A stretch of DNA of 64,000 bases from CAVWNR01 sp963756525 (lineage in GTDB: Bacteria > Actinomycetota > Actinomycetes > Mycobacteriales > Jatrophihabitantaceae). The notes under the pieces are model-generated. The model was not told the origin of the DNA, ran no database searches, and was given only the letters and a program-made list of their open reading frames with translations. A program made the position numbers and the translations under genes. The stretch lies in contig CAVWNR010000009.1 in the NCBI GenBank assembly GCA_963756525.1, positions 62,001 through 126,000 on the forward strand, in the 5' to 3' direction. Below are positions 1 to 8,629 of the stretch, one piece after another (positions within the stretch are counted from its first letter, which is position 1; each line of letters begins with the position of its first letter).

Positions 1-117
1 GTTGTGGACATGCCGTTGTGTTTCGAGCGGGCCGACGCGTCCTGTCGTGCCGTGTTCAACTCCGACGGGAAGGTGAGCGGAATGCTCTGGCGGCCCGCGG
101 CGGTGCCGGCACAATGA
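1..117 (+). CDS. HTH-DUF3887 protein, C-terminal end only
   Basis: The window opens inside this gene. The last 38 residues (VVDMPLCFERADASCRAVFN...) match the end of the complete protein encoded at 24789-25415 almost residue for residue, so this is the tail of a DUF3887-type domain. In the full paralogue that domain follows an N-terminal helix-turn-helix. The stop codon overlaps the start of the next gene as ATGA, so the two are translationally coupled, exactly as in the second copy of the module. DNA binding is inferred only from the paralogue, because the HTH half lies outside the window. Confidence 0.8.
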   Translation, partial: VVDMPLCFERADASCRAVFNSDGKVSGMLWRPAAVPAQ

Positions 118-881
118 GCGCCGAAGAGATCCAGCTGGTCGTTGTCTTCGCGGTCGCCGCAGTCGTGCTGGTGATCCGGGTCCGCACTGGCCACCCGCCA
201 CGCCTGGTAGGGGAACTGAACCGCCGCCGAGCCCTTCACGGCTCCCAGCAGAGACGCGCCCGGATCCTCGGGGCCCGAGCATGGATCGACGTTGCCATCA
301 TGGGAGTTCTACCGTGGCTGGTCTATCTTGCGGTCCGTCCGAGCCTGGCATCGGACACGCCCGCGCTAGCGATCGCGACAGCGGTACCGGTCGTCTGGGT
401 GGTCATCCGCTGGGTTCGGATCCGGCGGGTTGAGAGGGTTGGTCTGGTCGTCATCGCCGCCTACGGTTGCGCGGTCGCCCTCTCGGCGGCACTCGGCGAC
501 GCCGCGACCCCGTTGAAGCTGCGCGACGCGGGTGTGCTCGCCGTGGTCGGGCTCGCCTGTGTGATCTCCGTGGCGGCTCGTCGCCCCCTGCTGTGGCTCA
601 CGCTGCGATACCTCGCACGCCACCGAGGCAGCGGTGAACCGGCAACAAGCCGACTTGAGGACCCGCAATACCGCCGCCACCTCGCCGGTGCGACACTGCT
701 CGTCGGCGCCTTGTTCTTGATCGCCGCCCTCATCGAGCTGCTGGTAATGATCAATGCGTCAACGGCCACGTTCCTCGCCATCGCCGGCCCTCTGGGTGGG
801 CTCACCCCCCTGGCCGCAACCGCAGCAGCCATCGCGTTCCTACGGCACCGCTCACAACAGCACCGTCAGCACAACGGCTGA
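114..881 (+). CDS. VC0807-like integral membrane protein (module copy 1)
   Basis: This 255-residue protein has about six hydrophobic segments. The first starts at residue 6 and the last ends near 245, before a short basic tail. The internal stretch KLRDAGVLAVVGLACVIS followed by RRPLLWLTLRYLARHR resembles the VC0807 family, and a more typical member lies at 30807-31517. The ATG at 114 was chosen because it overlaps the stop of the upstream DUF3887 gene (ATGA); an upstream in-frame ATG at 18 lies inside that gene. A highly similar paralogue is at 25412-26233. Biochemical role unknown; VC0807 proteins are uncharacterised membrane proteins. Confidence 0.75.
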   Translation: MSAEEIQLVVVFAVAAVVLVIRVRTGHPPRLVGELNRRRALHGSQQRRARILGARAWIDVAIMGVLPWLVYLAVRPSLASDTPALAIATAVPVVWVVIRWVRIRRVERVGLVVIAAYGCAVALSAALGDAATPLKLRDAGVLAVVGLACVISVAARRPLLWLTLRYLARHRGSGEPATSRLEDPQYRRHLAGATLLVGALFLIAALIELLVMINASTATFLAIAGPLGGLTPLAATAAAIAFLRHRSQQHRQHNG

Positions 882-927
882 ACGCCCAGGCGTCCAGACG
901 GCGCCCGGTCATGGATCCGCTTGCGGC

Positions 928-1379
928 TTACAAACCGGCGGCACGTCGAGATGCGATGACGACGGGATTGTTCGGCATGTCAGCCCAGACGATCTCGAAG
1001 TAGTTGCCCTCTGGGTCGCACAGATAGGCCGAGCGACCGGTGAAGAACTCCGCGTCGACGGGTTCCTTCGTTACCCGAGCGCCGGCCAGCCGGCAGCGCG
1101 CATGTGCTCGGTGAGCCGGTCAACCTCCTCGGCGCTATCGACCTGCACGCCGATTGTGAAACGGATGCCCCCTGTGCTCGGCTCAGGCTCCGTGTTCCCG
1201 TCGCGGGCGAGCTTTTCGAGCGGGAACACGGCGAGCACGATGCCCCGCAGGTCGAAGACCGCGAACTCGCCGTCATCCATCACCTGCGGCCAACTCACCC
1301 GCAGGTAGAAGTCGCGAAGAGCAGCAAAGTCACGGGCGCCGAGAGTGATCAGGTTGGCGAGCGGAAGCGGGTTCGTCAT
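928..1379 (-). pseudogene. VOC (glyoxalase-like) protein, broken by 8-bp duplication
   Basis: Reading from ATG at 1379, the first 99 residues look like a vicinal oxygen chelate protein (LITLGARDFAALRDFY..., FAVFDLRGIVLAVFP). The frame then stops early. In another frame the expected C-terminus continues: EFFTGRSAYLCDPEGNYFEIVW and a stop at 928. Near 1081-1094 the hexamer GCCGGC occurs twice with two bases between. Removing 8 bp restores a continuous frame reading RAAGARVTKEPVDAEFF. The lesion therefore looks like a short tandem duplication. The gene lies downstream of another VOC gene on the same strand with a 127-bp gap. Confidence 0.8.
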
Positions 1380-1506
1380 GCCTCCACTGTCCGTCCATGC
1401 GCCGACAACCAGTCACTTCCTACCGCGCAGATGCACCGTGGCCGGGATCCGGCCGGTGACGGCAGTGGGACCGTTGACGTGTGTTGCAAGCTTGCGGCTT
1501 AGATCG

Positions 1507-2007
1507 TCAGGACATGGCACCGAAGATCCAGGTGACTCCGTATCGGTCGGTGAGCATGCCGTAGGCAGGTGACCAGGAGGAGGGAGCGAGGGCCTGGATC
1601 ACGGTGCCGCCGACGGCGAGCTTGTCCCAAAGAGGAGCGATGTCCTCGCGGGTGTCGCCGTTGAGCACGACGAAGAACGGTTCGTTGTGGGTCAAGCCCT
1701 GGGCCCGGGTGGCGCCGGACAGGCCGGCCGAGGCGAGGGTGGGGCCGTGGGCACCGAAGACGTCGTAGGCGGCCAACCGCAAGCCGTTGTCGGCGGCGAG
1801 CATGCCGAACGACACGCAGTCGGCGTCGGGTGAATCGGCGGGCACCGGGTCGAAGGTCGCCTGCTCGGAATCGGCGGAGTCGCGCGGCACCCCTCCCTCC
1901 CCGTAGGTGCCGATATGGAGCTGGCCCCCGAAGACGGACTGGTAGAACTCCAGCGCCTCACGGGCGTTACCGGTGAAGTTGAGGTGCACCAGAACGTTGA
2001 CCGACAT
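1507..2007 (-). CDS. VOC family protein, PhnB/3-demethylubiquinone-methyltransferase-like
   Basis: This 166-residue protein is a PhnB-like glyoxalase-fold protein: it starts VNVLVHLNFTGNAREALEFYQ and ends YGMLTDRYGVTWIFG, the usual first and last strands of this subfamily. A ferredoxin-like beta-alpha-beta fold that may bind a metal or small ligand is expected; substrate unknown. The ATG at 2007 has an AAGGAG Shine-Dalgarno sequence about 8 bases upstream, so the longer open frame to 2112 is not needed. The gene is divergent from the DUF1801 gene and upstream of the broken VOC gene. Confidence 0.85.
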   Translation of the reverse strand: MSVNVLVHLNFTGNAREALEFYQSVFGGQLHIGTYGEGGVPRDSADSEQATFDPVPADSPDADCVSFGMLAADNGLRLAAYDVFGAHGPTLASAGLSGATRAQGLTHNEPFFVVLNGDTREDIAPLWDKLAVGGTVIQALAPSSWSPAYGMLTDRYGVTWIFGAMS

Positions 2008-2137
2008 GGGGATGCTCCTTCGCGTGGTGGGGGTCGTGCAGGGCCGAGGTCGATCTCCGCACCGTAATCCGATCCCCTGGCACGCACGACCTGCGGCGTG
2101 CCTGGACTGCATTCGCTGTAGGGCCTAGGTTTAGCGC

Positions 2138-2539
2138 GTGGCCAAAGAGATCAAGGAGAACCCGCGACGCAAGCCACCCGAGCCCGCGGCGGGGCACTCC
2201 GACATCGAAGACTGGTTCGGCCGACTCATGCCGAACCTCCAGCCGATCGTGGAGGGCTTGGACGAGTCGATTCGAGCGGCGGTCGACGGCCTTGACTACG
2301 CGGTCAAGTACAAGCGGGCGTTCTACGGTCTACCCGAGCTGGGGTGGATCATCGAGATCGCGCCCTACGACGTTTCCGTCAACGTCCTATTCCCCGGTGG
2401 CGCCGCCTTCGACCCTCCACCCCCGCTCGGAAACACAGGCCAGACCCGCTACGTCAAGATCACGACCCTGCCCGAAGCGAAGAACCCCGAACTGGTCAAC
2501 TGGATCCAACAAGCGGCACGTACACCCGGTTGGAAATGA
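2138..2539 (+). CDS. DUF1801 domain-containing protein
   Basis: This 133-residue protein has the DUF1801 pattern: an N-terminal helix (DIEDWFGRL), a central LDYAVKYKRAFYGLP motif, then WIIEIAPYDVSVNVLFPGG and TRYVKITTLPEAKNPELVNWI. These are small cytosolic proteins related to the YdhG fold, of unproven biochemical role. The GTG at 2138 is the only reasonable start, and no clear Shine-Dalgarno sequence precedes it, so the mRNA may be nearly leaderless. The 130-bp gap to the divergent VOC gene should hold both promoters. Confidence 0.8.
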   Translation: MAKEIKENPRRKPPEPAAGHSDIEDWFGRLMPNLQPIVEGLDESIRAAVDGLDYAVKYKRAFYGLPELGWIIEIAPYDVSVNVLFPGGAAFDPPPPLGNTGQTRYVKITTLPEAKNPELVNWIQQAARTPGWK

Positions 2540-2586
2540 CCTCGCAACCACGCCGCTCATCGGCTGCTCGTACGGTTGTGTCGCAG

Positions 2587-2617
2587 GCGGATCGCTCAGT
2601 GCGTCCCGCACCAGGAT
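2587..2617. repeat. 31-bp dispersed repeat, copy 1
   Basis: These 31 bases (starting GCGGATCGCTCAG, ending CACCAGGAT) recur at 21024-21054 with one mismatch. In this copy the repeat is flanked by an 8-bp inverted pair, GGCGGATC at 2586-2593 and GATCCGCC at 2615-2622. Read on the minus strand the repeat could encode ILVRDALSDP, and the single mismatch falls in the third position of the alanine codon. It may therefore be a remnant of two related coding sequences rather than a transposon end. Both copies sit next to broken genes. Confidence 0.6.
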
Positions 2618-2734
2618 CCGCCGATCCCCTTGCGGGCGCTCGGTTATCGGTCTGCACGTGTGGTTCGAGTCCTCGTCGGGCCGACGCTCTGATGAGTGAA
2701 GCTCGACGTCGCGGGTGTGGAAGAGGTCCGCGGG

Positions 2735-4262
2735 CTAGCCGCCGACGCCGGCGTTGACGAAGTCGTAGATGCCGAACGCGAGCGCGTTGTCACAGGTCAC
2801 GTTGGTCAGGCGTGGGTTGCGGTAGTAGAGGTTCTTGCCCCAGTAGATCGGCAGGTACACCGCATCGGTCATGATCTGATGGTCCAGGTTCTGCCAGTCC
2901 GCGGTGCTGTTCACGCCCTTGGGCCCGTTGTTGAGGATCTGGTTCACGACCGGGTCGTTGAGGCTGACGTAGTTCGACGTGCCGGGGTCGGTGATCGCGT
3001 TGCCGTTGGCGATCGCTTGGAAGAACCCGACCGGGCTCGGGAAGTCCGCGCCCCACCCGGAGATCGCGATGCCGATGCCCTGGCTTTTCACGTTACGCGG
3101 CGAGCCGATGAACGTGCTGTAGTACGTGGACGAGTCGGCCGTCTTCGCAGTGACCTTGATGCCCACCCGGGCCAGCGCGGTCTGCTCGGCCACGAACGCA
3201 TTCTGGGCCTGCGCGGACGGGGTGGCGTAGGCCATCGTGGTCGAGAAGCCGTTCGGCTGGCCGCACTGCTGCAACTCGGACTTGGCCTTGGCCAGGTCAC
3301 CGGTGTTGTCCGAGCCGACCGGGTAGGGGTTGTAGCTCGGCTCGTTGCCGGTGATGCCCGGTGGCGTCATCGATCCCGAGATCTGACCGGACACCGCACC
3401 GCCGTAGGCGGCCAGCACGGTCTGCTTGTTGCTGGCGTAGAAGATCGCCCGCCGGCAGTGCACGTTGGTGATCACCGTCTGGAACACGCCGAAGTACCGG
3501 GTGAACGCGGTCACCGGGTCGTCGGCATTCTTCTTCAGGTTCGGCTGGGTGAGGATCTGCGCCTGGAACGCGGAGCCGACGTTCGTCTCGGCACGGGCAT
3601 CGGCATCACCGGCCTTGAGCTTGTTGTCGGCGTCGGTCGGGTTGGCGTCGATGGTCAGCACCACCTGGTTGACCAGTGGGTGGCGGATGGTGTCGGTGCT
3701 CTGTGACCAGTTGGGGTTGCGCACGAAGGTGATCTGCTTCTGCGGCGTGTACGACTGGATCATGAACGGGCCGGACGCCACCGGGTGCTTGGTGTAGGTC
3801 GCGCCGACGAACCCGGGACCGCCCTCGACCTTGGCCGGCACTGGGGAGGAGGCGCCCATGGCCAGCAGGTAGTCGAAGTCCGCGTTCGGGCCGGTTAAAG
3901 GTGATCTTGTTGCTGCCCGAGACCACCATGCCGACCGTGTTCACGCCGCCCTTGTAGGGGCCCTTGTAGTTCGCCGGCGCTTTGATGCCGTTCACGAAGT
4001 AGGAGAACGGGCCGCCGTTGATCACGTCGGTGGCCCACAGCCGGCTGATGCCGTACTGGACGTCGGCCGCGGTGATCGGCTGCCCGGTGGACCATTTCAG
4101 GCCGTTCTTGAGGGTGTAGGTCCACTGGCTGTAGTCGGCGTTGTGGCTACCCATGTCGGTGGCCAGGTCCGGCGCAAGCTTGAAGCTGGTGCCGTTCACC
4201 TTCTGGTAGCCGATCAGCGACCGGTCATAGAGTCGCTGCATGTTCCAGCACCAGCTCGGACC
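2735..4262 (-). pseudogene. ABC transporter substrate-binding protein (family 5, peptide/nickel type), broken
   Basis: Two minus-strand frames together encode most of an SBP_bac_5 periplasmic/lipoprotein binding protein. The upstream part (WNMQRLYDRSLIGY..., ATDMGSHNADYSQWTYTLK...) runs to about 3895. The rest (NADFDYLLAMG... to the stop at 2735) continues in another frame after TTTAACC near 3893-3898. The signal peptide and about the first 50 residues are missing: upstream of WNMQRLYDR at about 4250 the sequence no longer matches the family. No permease or ATPase partners are nearby. The gene is therefore both truncated at its 5' end and frameshifted. Confidence 0.85.
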
Positions 4263-4607
4263 CCGCCGCGGGCCACGCGCCGGCGGGGCGGCCCTGCGGC
4301 TCAAACGGGCCCCACGGCAGCGTGTAGCTGGCGTCGAGTGTCGAATCGGGCGTCCAGACCTCGCTCGGCCAGATCGGTGACGTGTTCTACGTCGCGGCGC
4401 CCACCGGCGAGCGGGCGCTGTAACGGCGTCGGAGAGCTTGGGCGGACCACGGCTGCTCGGCCCTGTCGGCAATCCCGGCGGCCTGGCCAAGAGGTCCTTG
4501 ATCCGGCTCGGAGTGGCCGTGCTGTCCGACGCACGCACTTATTGACCCACAGCGCATTGTCAGTGGGCTCGGCGACACTGCGTTTACTTGAGTGCGGAGG
4601 TGGCGCG
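4263..4607. other. Junction region without a recognisable gene
   Basis: Between the truncated 5' end of the binding-protein gene and the hydrolase start there is no convincing reading frame. A short plus-strand frame ending at 4423 (IGDVFYVAAPTGERAL, then stop) looks protein-like but has no start and no identity I can defend. The region is probably the scar of a rearrangement and also carries the promoter of the next gene. Confidence 0.4.
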
Positions 4608-5762
4608 GTGAGTGAAATCGACCGAGGGGGCGAGGCTCGCACCGACGATGCCCTGCCACTGCAGGCCCGGATCCGCGCCGCCGCCGATGACCTCGTGTCG
4701 TCCGGGCGCGAGGTCGGTCTGCAGGTCGTTGTCGTGCAGGACGGAAACGTGGTGGCCGATGTCTGGGCCGGCACCTCGGATCGCACCGGTGAGCGGCCGG
4801 TTGCCGCGGACCACCTGTTCTTCGCGGCATCGACCGCGAAGGGTGTGCTCAGCTCGCTGGCACACGTCCTCGCAGCTCGCGGCGAGCTCGACTACGACCT
4901 GCCGCTGACACAAGTGTGGCCAGAGTTCGCCGCGCACGGCAAAGGCGACGTCACGGTGCGCCACGTGCTGATGCATCAGGCCGGCGTTCCCGGACTGCCG
5001 GCCGATCTGACGACCGAGCAGCTATGCGACTGGCCGTACATGTGCTCGGTGATCGCAGACGAGCACCCTTGGTGGACCGCCGGCGCGGCGTTCGGCTATC
5101 ACGCGCTGACGTTCGGATTCCTGCTCGGCGAGACGCTGCAACGGCTGACCGGCGAGTCGTTGCCGGGTCTGCTTCGCCGCGCGGTAACCGGCCCGCTCGC
5201 CATCGCCGATGAGGTGCACTTCGGCGTGCCCGAGCGCCTGCTCGATCGCGTGGCGACCCAGCATCCCCCGCCGGACGGCCCGCTTCCGGCGCCCGACCCG
5301 GACTCGCCGGCGGCGCGCGTCGAGCCGCCGGGCGTGCGCGCCGATGCCGAGTTCGCGAATCGCCGCGACGTGCTCGCCGCGCAGATCCCGTCGATGGGGA
5401 CCATGAGCGCCCGCGCGGCCGCGCGTCTATATACGGCACTTCTCGGCCACATCGGCTCGGTGCAACTGCTGCCGCCCGAGCAGTTGGCCGAGGTGGCGAC
5501 GGTGGCGTTCACCGGACACGACGAGGTGATGGACATGCCGGTCTCGTGGGCGCTCGGTTACAGCGTCGACCGACCCGGCGCGAGCACGTCCCGGCCCGGT
5601 TCGACGTTCGGGATGTTGGGCGCCAACGGGTCGGCCGCCTACGCCGACATCGACACCGGCGTCGCGGTGGCCGTGATGCGCAATCAGTTCAGTCCCGACT
5701 TCGGCACCGTCGCAACGATCGACGACCTCGTCGCACAGACCTATCCGCCGCCTCGAACATGA
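4608..5762 (+). CDS. Serine hydrolase, class C beta-lactamase / esterase EstB fold
   Basis: This 384-residue protein has the hallmarks of the serine beta-lactamase-like (class C/esterase) family: nucleophile motif STAK at residues 75-78 in FFAASTAKGVL, Tyr at about 164 in GYHALTFGF (the YxN-equivalent), and the conserved VTVRHVLMHQAGVPGL and WALGYSV...FGMLGANGSAAYAD segments. No signal peptide is evident, so a cytosolic esterase or peptidase is more likely than an antibiotic-hydrolysing enzyme. The GTG at 4608 has GGAGG seven bases upstream; the much longer upstream frame is not used. Its stop overlaps a possible ATG of the next gene. Confidence 0.88.
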   Translation: MSEIDRGGEARTDDALPLQARIRAAADDLVSSGREVGLQVVVVQDGNVVADVWAGTSDRTGERPVAADHLFFAASTAKGVLSSLAHVLAARGELDYDLPLTQVWPEFAAHGKGDVTVRHVLMHQAGVPGLPADLTTEQLCDWPYMCSVIADEHPWWTAGAAFGYHALTFGFLLGETLQRLTGESLPGLLRRAVTGPLAIADEVHFGVPERLLDRVATQHPPPDGPLPAPDPDSPAARVEPPGVRADAEFANRRDVLAAQIPSMGTMSARAAARLYTALLGHIGSVQLLPPEQLAEVATVAFTGHDEVMDMPVSWALGYSVDRPGASTSRPGSTFGMLGANGSAAYADIDTGVAVAVMRNQFSPDFGTVATIDDLVAQTYPPPRT

Positions 5763-5776
5763 CTCCAGGAGCAGAC

Positions 5777-6283
5777 GTGTCCGACCCGCACACCGAACTC
5801 GATACCCGCTTCAGCGACCCCGGCACGTCCGCGACGAGCTGGGAGCAGACCGAGCAGACGATCGCGAATGCCCAGCTGTTCTGGATCTCGACCACGAGAG
5901 CGGACGGCGCCCCGCACGTCAGCCCGCTCGTGGCGGTCTGGGTCAATGACACGTTGTACTTCTCGACCGGACCTGCCGAACAGAAGGCGCTCAACCTTGA
6001 GTCACATCCACAGGTAGCGCTCACGACCGGCGTCAACAGCTGGGACGACGGACTGGACGTGGTCGTCACCGGCACCGCCCGGAGGGTGGTCGGACGGGAG
6101 CACCTCAAGCCGCTCGCGGCGGCCTGGACGCACAAGTGGGACGGCCGTTGGCAGTTCCCGGTCACCGACGACGGGTTCGGCAGCGGCGGCCACGGCATCG
6201 CGCACGTGTTCGCGATGCGGCCGGTGAAGGTCCTCGCCTTCGGCAAGAATCCCTTCACCCAGACCCGGTACCGATTCACCTAG
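5777..6283 (+). CDS. Pyridoxamine 5'-phosphate oxidase-family (flavin/F420-binding split barrel) protein
   Basis: This 168-residue split-barrel protein has the core LFWISTTRADGAPHVSPLVAVWVNDTLYFSTG and PQVALTTGVNSWDDGLDVVVTGTARRV, typical of PPOX/F420-binding general-stress-type proteins. The C-terminal VFAMRPVKVLAFGKNPFTQTRYRF closes the fold and resembles actinobacterial F420-linked members. It probably uses FMN or F420, with unknown substrate. The GTG at 5777 is preferred because AGGAG lies 5 bases upstream; an ATG at 5759 overlapping the previous stop is the alternative. It likely forms an operon with the hydrolase gene before it. Confidence 0.85.
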   Translation: MSDPHTELDTRFSDPGTSATSWEQTEQTIANAQLFWISTTRADGAPHVSPLVAVWVNDTLYFSTGPAEQKALNLESHPQVALTTGVNSWDDGLDVVVTGTARRVVGREHLKPLAAAWTHKWDGRWQFPVTDDGFGSGGHGIAHVFAMRPVKVLAFGKNPFTQTRYRFT

Positions 6284-6305
6284 CCATGACCGCAGTGGTG
6301 CTGCG

Positions 6306-6782
6306 ATGAGGCGGATGGCGTTCGCGGCTGCGGTTCTCGTGATCATCCAGATCGCCGTCGGGATGGTCGTCAACCTGTACATCACGGTACCGAAGCACCA
6401 CCCCGGATCGCATCCGGCGAACTACGTCACCGGCTCGTTCCACAGCATCGCGTGGGCACTCGGGCATGGCGCGCCCGCTCTGGCCCTGCACGCCTCGCTC
6501 GGGTTGGCGTTGATGGTGGTCACCGCGGTGATCGCTGTGCGGGCGGTGCGAAGTGGTCCGCGCTGGGTGTCGGTGGCCTGTGTGCTCGGCTTCCTGTTCG
6601 TCGTCGGCGCGGCGTTCAACGGCGCGAGCTTCCTCGACTTCGCCGGCCAGAACATCAGTTCGCTGATCATGGCGCTGCTCGCACTCGCGGCACTCTGCTG
6701 CTACCTCATCGCGCTGTATCTCCTGCCGGCCCGCCAAGCCGTGAGCAACGATCGGGCGGACCCGAGCCACCCCGAGATCTAG
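6306..6782 (+). CDS. Four-helix integral membrane protein of unknown function
   Basis: This 158-residue protein has hydrophobic segments at about residues 5-25, 55-75, 90-110 and 115-140, separated by short polar loops. The first loop carries a His-rich stretch (KHHPGSHPAN), and the topology with conserved His and Gly suggests a small haem- or quinone-type helical bundle, but no family can be named confidently. It starts 22 bp after the PPOX gene on the same strand, so it probably belongs to the same transcript. An alternative ATG lies at 6315. Confidence 0.65.
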   Translation: MRRMAFAAAVLVIIQIAVGMVVNLYITVPKHHPGSHPANYVTGSFHSIAWALGHGAPALALHASLGLALMVVTAVIAVRAVRSGPRWVSVACVLGFLFVVGAAFNGASFLDFAGQNISSLIMALLALAALCCYLIALYLLPARQAVSNDRADPSHPEI

Positions 6783-7375
6783 CTGCGTCGCGTGGATGAA
6801 GCGCGTCCCCCGATGCCGACCGCCGCCGGCGAATCAGACCGCTTCGGGACCTTGATGCGGGTCAGGCGCCCATAGGAAGTGGAGGTCCGTTGACGGAAGC
6901 GGCTGTGGCCATCCCCCGCGAGCCGGCGCGACCGGCGTCGGCAGGCCCACGAAGGAGCCTGCCGACGAGCGGACTGCTCACCGGATATGCCAGGGCGTAG
7001 GCCGAGGAACAGGCAAGGACCTGACCGCGCAACGCGACGGGCCAGGTGTACTGCCCCGAAAGATTACTAGCGGACCCGGTTGCGGGCGGGCGCCGCCCAG
7101 ACCTCAGCCGTCGACGCGAGGCACAACGCCGTCGTTCCGCGGGCGGATCCGCCGAGAGTTGCTGCTCGCCCGGTGCGAGGCTTCTGGCCGTGGCGTGATC
7201 TGGGCGTTGATCGAGCAGTCTCGACGCAGCGCCTGCGGCACTGTGGTGCCCGAGCCTGAGAGTCGGCTTTGCGGGCTTGGACGGTCCGACGCCGCGTTGA
7301 CTCGCGCATGAATTCAACGTCCGCTGATCGCGAACAGTGTGGATCCGGACCGCCTTCGACCGGTTGACTCTCGCC
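6783..7375. other. 593-bp intergenic region
   Basis: No reading frame here resembles a protein: the open frames on the minus strand are low-complexity, Arg/Ala-rich shadows. The last 60 bases before the MBL gene contain TTGACT-like sequence and presumably its promoter. Nothing else is recognised. Confidence 0.4.
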
Positions 7376-8107
7376 ATGGAGATCGTTGAGCTCACGCCGT
7401 GCCTGCACCTGATCAAGCCCGCTTTCGGGCAGGTGTATCTACGGCAGGACGGCTCGCAGCTCACCATGATTGACACCGGAATACCGGGGAGCCAGCACGA
7501 CCTTTCGGCGGCGTTCGCTGAGCTGGGCTATCGCCGCGGCGATCTTCGACGGGTGGTTATCACCCACGCTCATGAGGACCACGCTGGCGCGGCGGCCGCG
7601 ATTTCGCGATGGGGCGACGCGGAGGTCCTGGCGCATCGCGACGATGCGGCGACGCTACGCGGGGAACGAGCCCGCTCGCATCCGACCCTCACAACCGCCG
7701 AGCGGCCGCTGTTTGATCAGGTAACCGCCACGATGCCGGACCTCCCACCGTGTCCAGTCGACACCGAACTGGCTGACGGCGACACCATCGACTTCGGCGA
7801 CGGCGCGCACGTCATCGCCACCCCCGGTCACACTGACGGCAGTATCGCCATCTGGCTGCCCGCGCACCGCGTGCTGTTCACCGGCGACACCATCGCGAAC
7901 GGATCGTCCGGGCTCATGTTGGGCCCGTTCAACACCGACCGTGCTCGAGCCCGCGAGTCGGTTGTCAGGCTCGCTCAGACTCCCGCCGATGTCGTCGGCT
8001 TCGGACATGGTGACCCGCTCGTCGGCGAGGACGGTGCAGCCGCCTGGCGCCAACTCGGTCTGCGCTGCCAACACGGTCCCGACGCCGTGCCCGATCCGCT
8101 CCGCTAG
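7376..8107 (+). CDS. MBL-fold metallo-hydrolase
   Basis: This 243-residue metallo-beta-lactamase-fold enzyme shows the metal-binding motif HAHEDH at residues 64-69, the second-sphere Asp in TGHTDGSIAIWLP and FTGDTIAN, and the late VGFGHGDPL histidine. The pattern is that of the glyoxalase II-like/hydrolase group with two zinc or iron ions; the substrate cannot be read from sequence. The ATG at 7376 was chosen because the protein begins with the usual first strand (MEIVELTPCLHLI); an upstream in-frame start at 7337 adds 13 unlikely residues. Confidence 0.88.
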   Translation: MEIVELTPCLHLIKPAFGQVYLRQDGSQLTMIDTGIPGSQHDLSAAFAELGYRRGDLRRVVITHAHEDHAGAAAAISRWGDAEVLAHRDDAATLRGERARSHPTLTTAERPLFDQVTATMPDLPPCPVDTELADGDTIDFGDGAHVIATPGHTDGSIAIWLPAHRVLFTGDTIANGSSGLMLGPFNTDRARARESVVRLAQTPADVVGFGHGDPLVGEDGAAAWRQLGLRCQHGPDAVPDPLR

Positions 8108-8372
8108 CCCAACGGGCGGGCGGACCTGCGAGCGGCGATCCGACCGGCCAGGACGACTTGATCTTCGGTGTCCTATAGAGGTACCTGACCGGGACGGTTG
8201 GCGGTCGTGTCATTGGGATCCGTCTGCGGGCGTCTCCAACGGCGAACCTCGCCGATCCAGTGCCGAACTTGCAGTTCCCCCGCGCTGACGATCACAGTTT
8301 CCGGCGCTGCTTCGGTGGCCCGATCACACCATCATGCGCCTGTCGGCGGATCTCCCACGGGGCGGCCCTCAG

Positions 8373-8585
8373 TCACGAATTCCTTTCGTCGGGGTTCACG
8401 CTCACCAACTCCAGGCCGAGGTTGCGGACCTGGTCGAGGATGCCATACAGGTGGGACTGGTCGCGGATTTCGCCGACGAGCGAGCTTTGCCCATCGCCCG
8501 GTTCCATGCGCAGTCCCTCGAAGGTGGCGCCGAGGCGTTCGGTCAGTAGGCCTCGAACATTGATCCGGTATCTGGTCGGCTCCAC
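8373..8585 (-). CDS. Small conserved protein (about 70 aa), DQ-x-LYG type
   Basis: This 70-residue protein starts at GTG 8585 and has the layout YRINVRGLL...FEGLRMEP...SLVGEIRDQSHLYGILDQVRNLGLELVSVNP. I recognise this as a widespread short actinobacterial family with an ACT- or ferredoxin-like beta-alpha-beta look and no known function. A paralogue at 48845-49090 shares the YRI-V, FxGL, LxG, DQSxLxG and LxLVxV positions. It is divergent from the LuxR regulator gene, with the inverted repeats at 8630-8672 between them. Confidence 0.7.
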   Translation of the reverse strand: MEPTRYRINVRGLLTERLGATFEGLRMEPGDGQSSLVGEIRDQSHLYGILDQVRNLGLELVSVNPDERNS

Positions 8586-8629
8586 GCGCCCCTGCTCTTC
8601 CCTAGTTGGTTGTCAGCTTTGCGCATCGC

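Noticed and set aside
2655..2690. GGTTCGAGTCC resembling a tRNA T-loop
   Set aside because: The flanking bases do not form a T-stem (only about three of five pairs), and no anticodon or D-arm is visible upstream. Most likely chance, though a decayed tRNA attachment site cannot be excluded.
2696..3706. 336-residue plus-strand open frame
   Set aside because: Antisense of the binding-protein pseudogene, which explains every conserved segment here on the minus strand.
4330..4423. Plus-strand frame ending IGDVFYVAAPTGERAL, reminiscent of an ACT-domain tail (GlnD-like)
   Set aside because: Under 35 residues, no start, and no neighbouring genes of that type; too little to claim a remnant.
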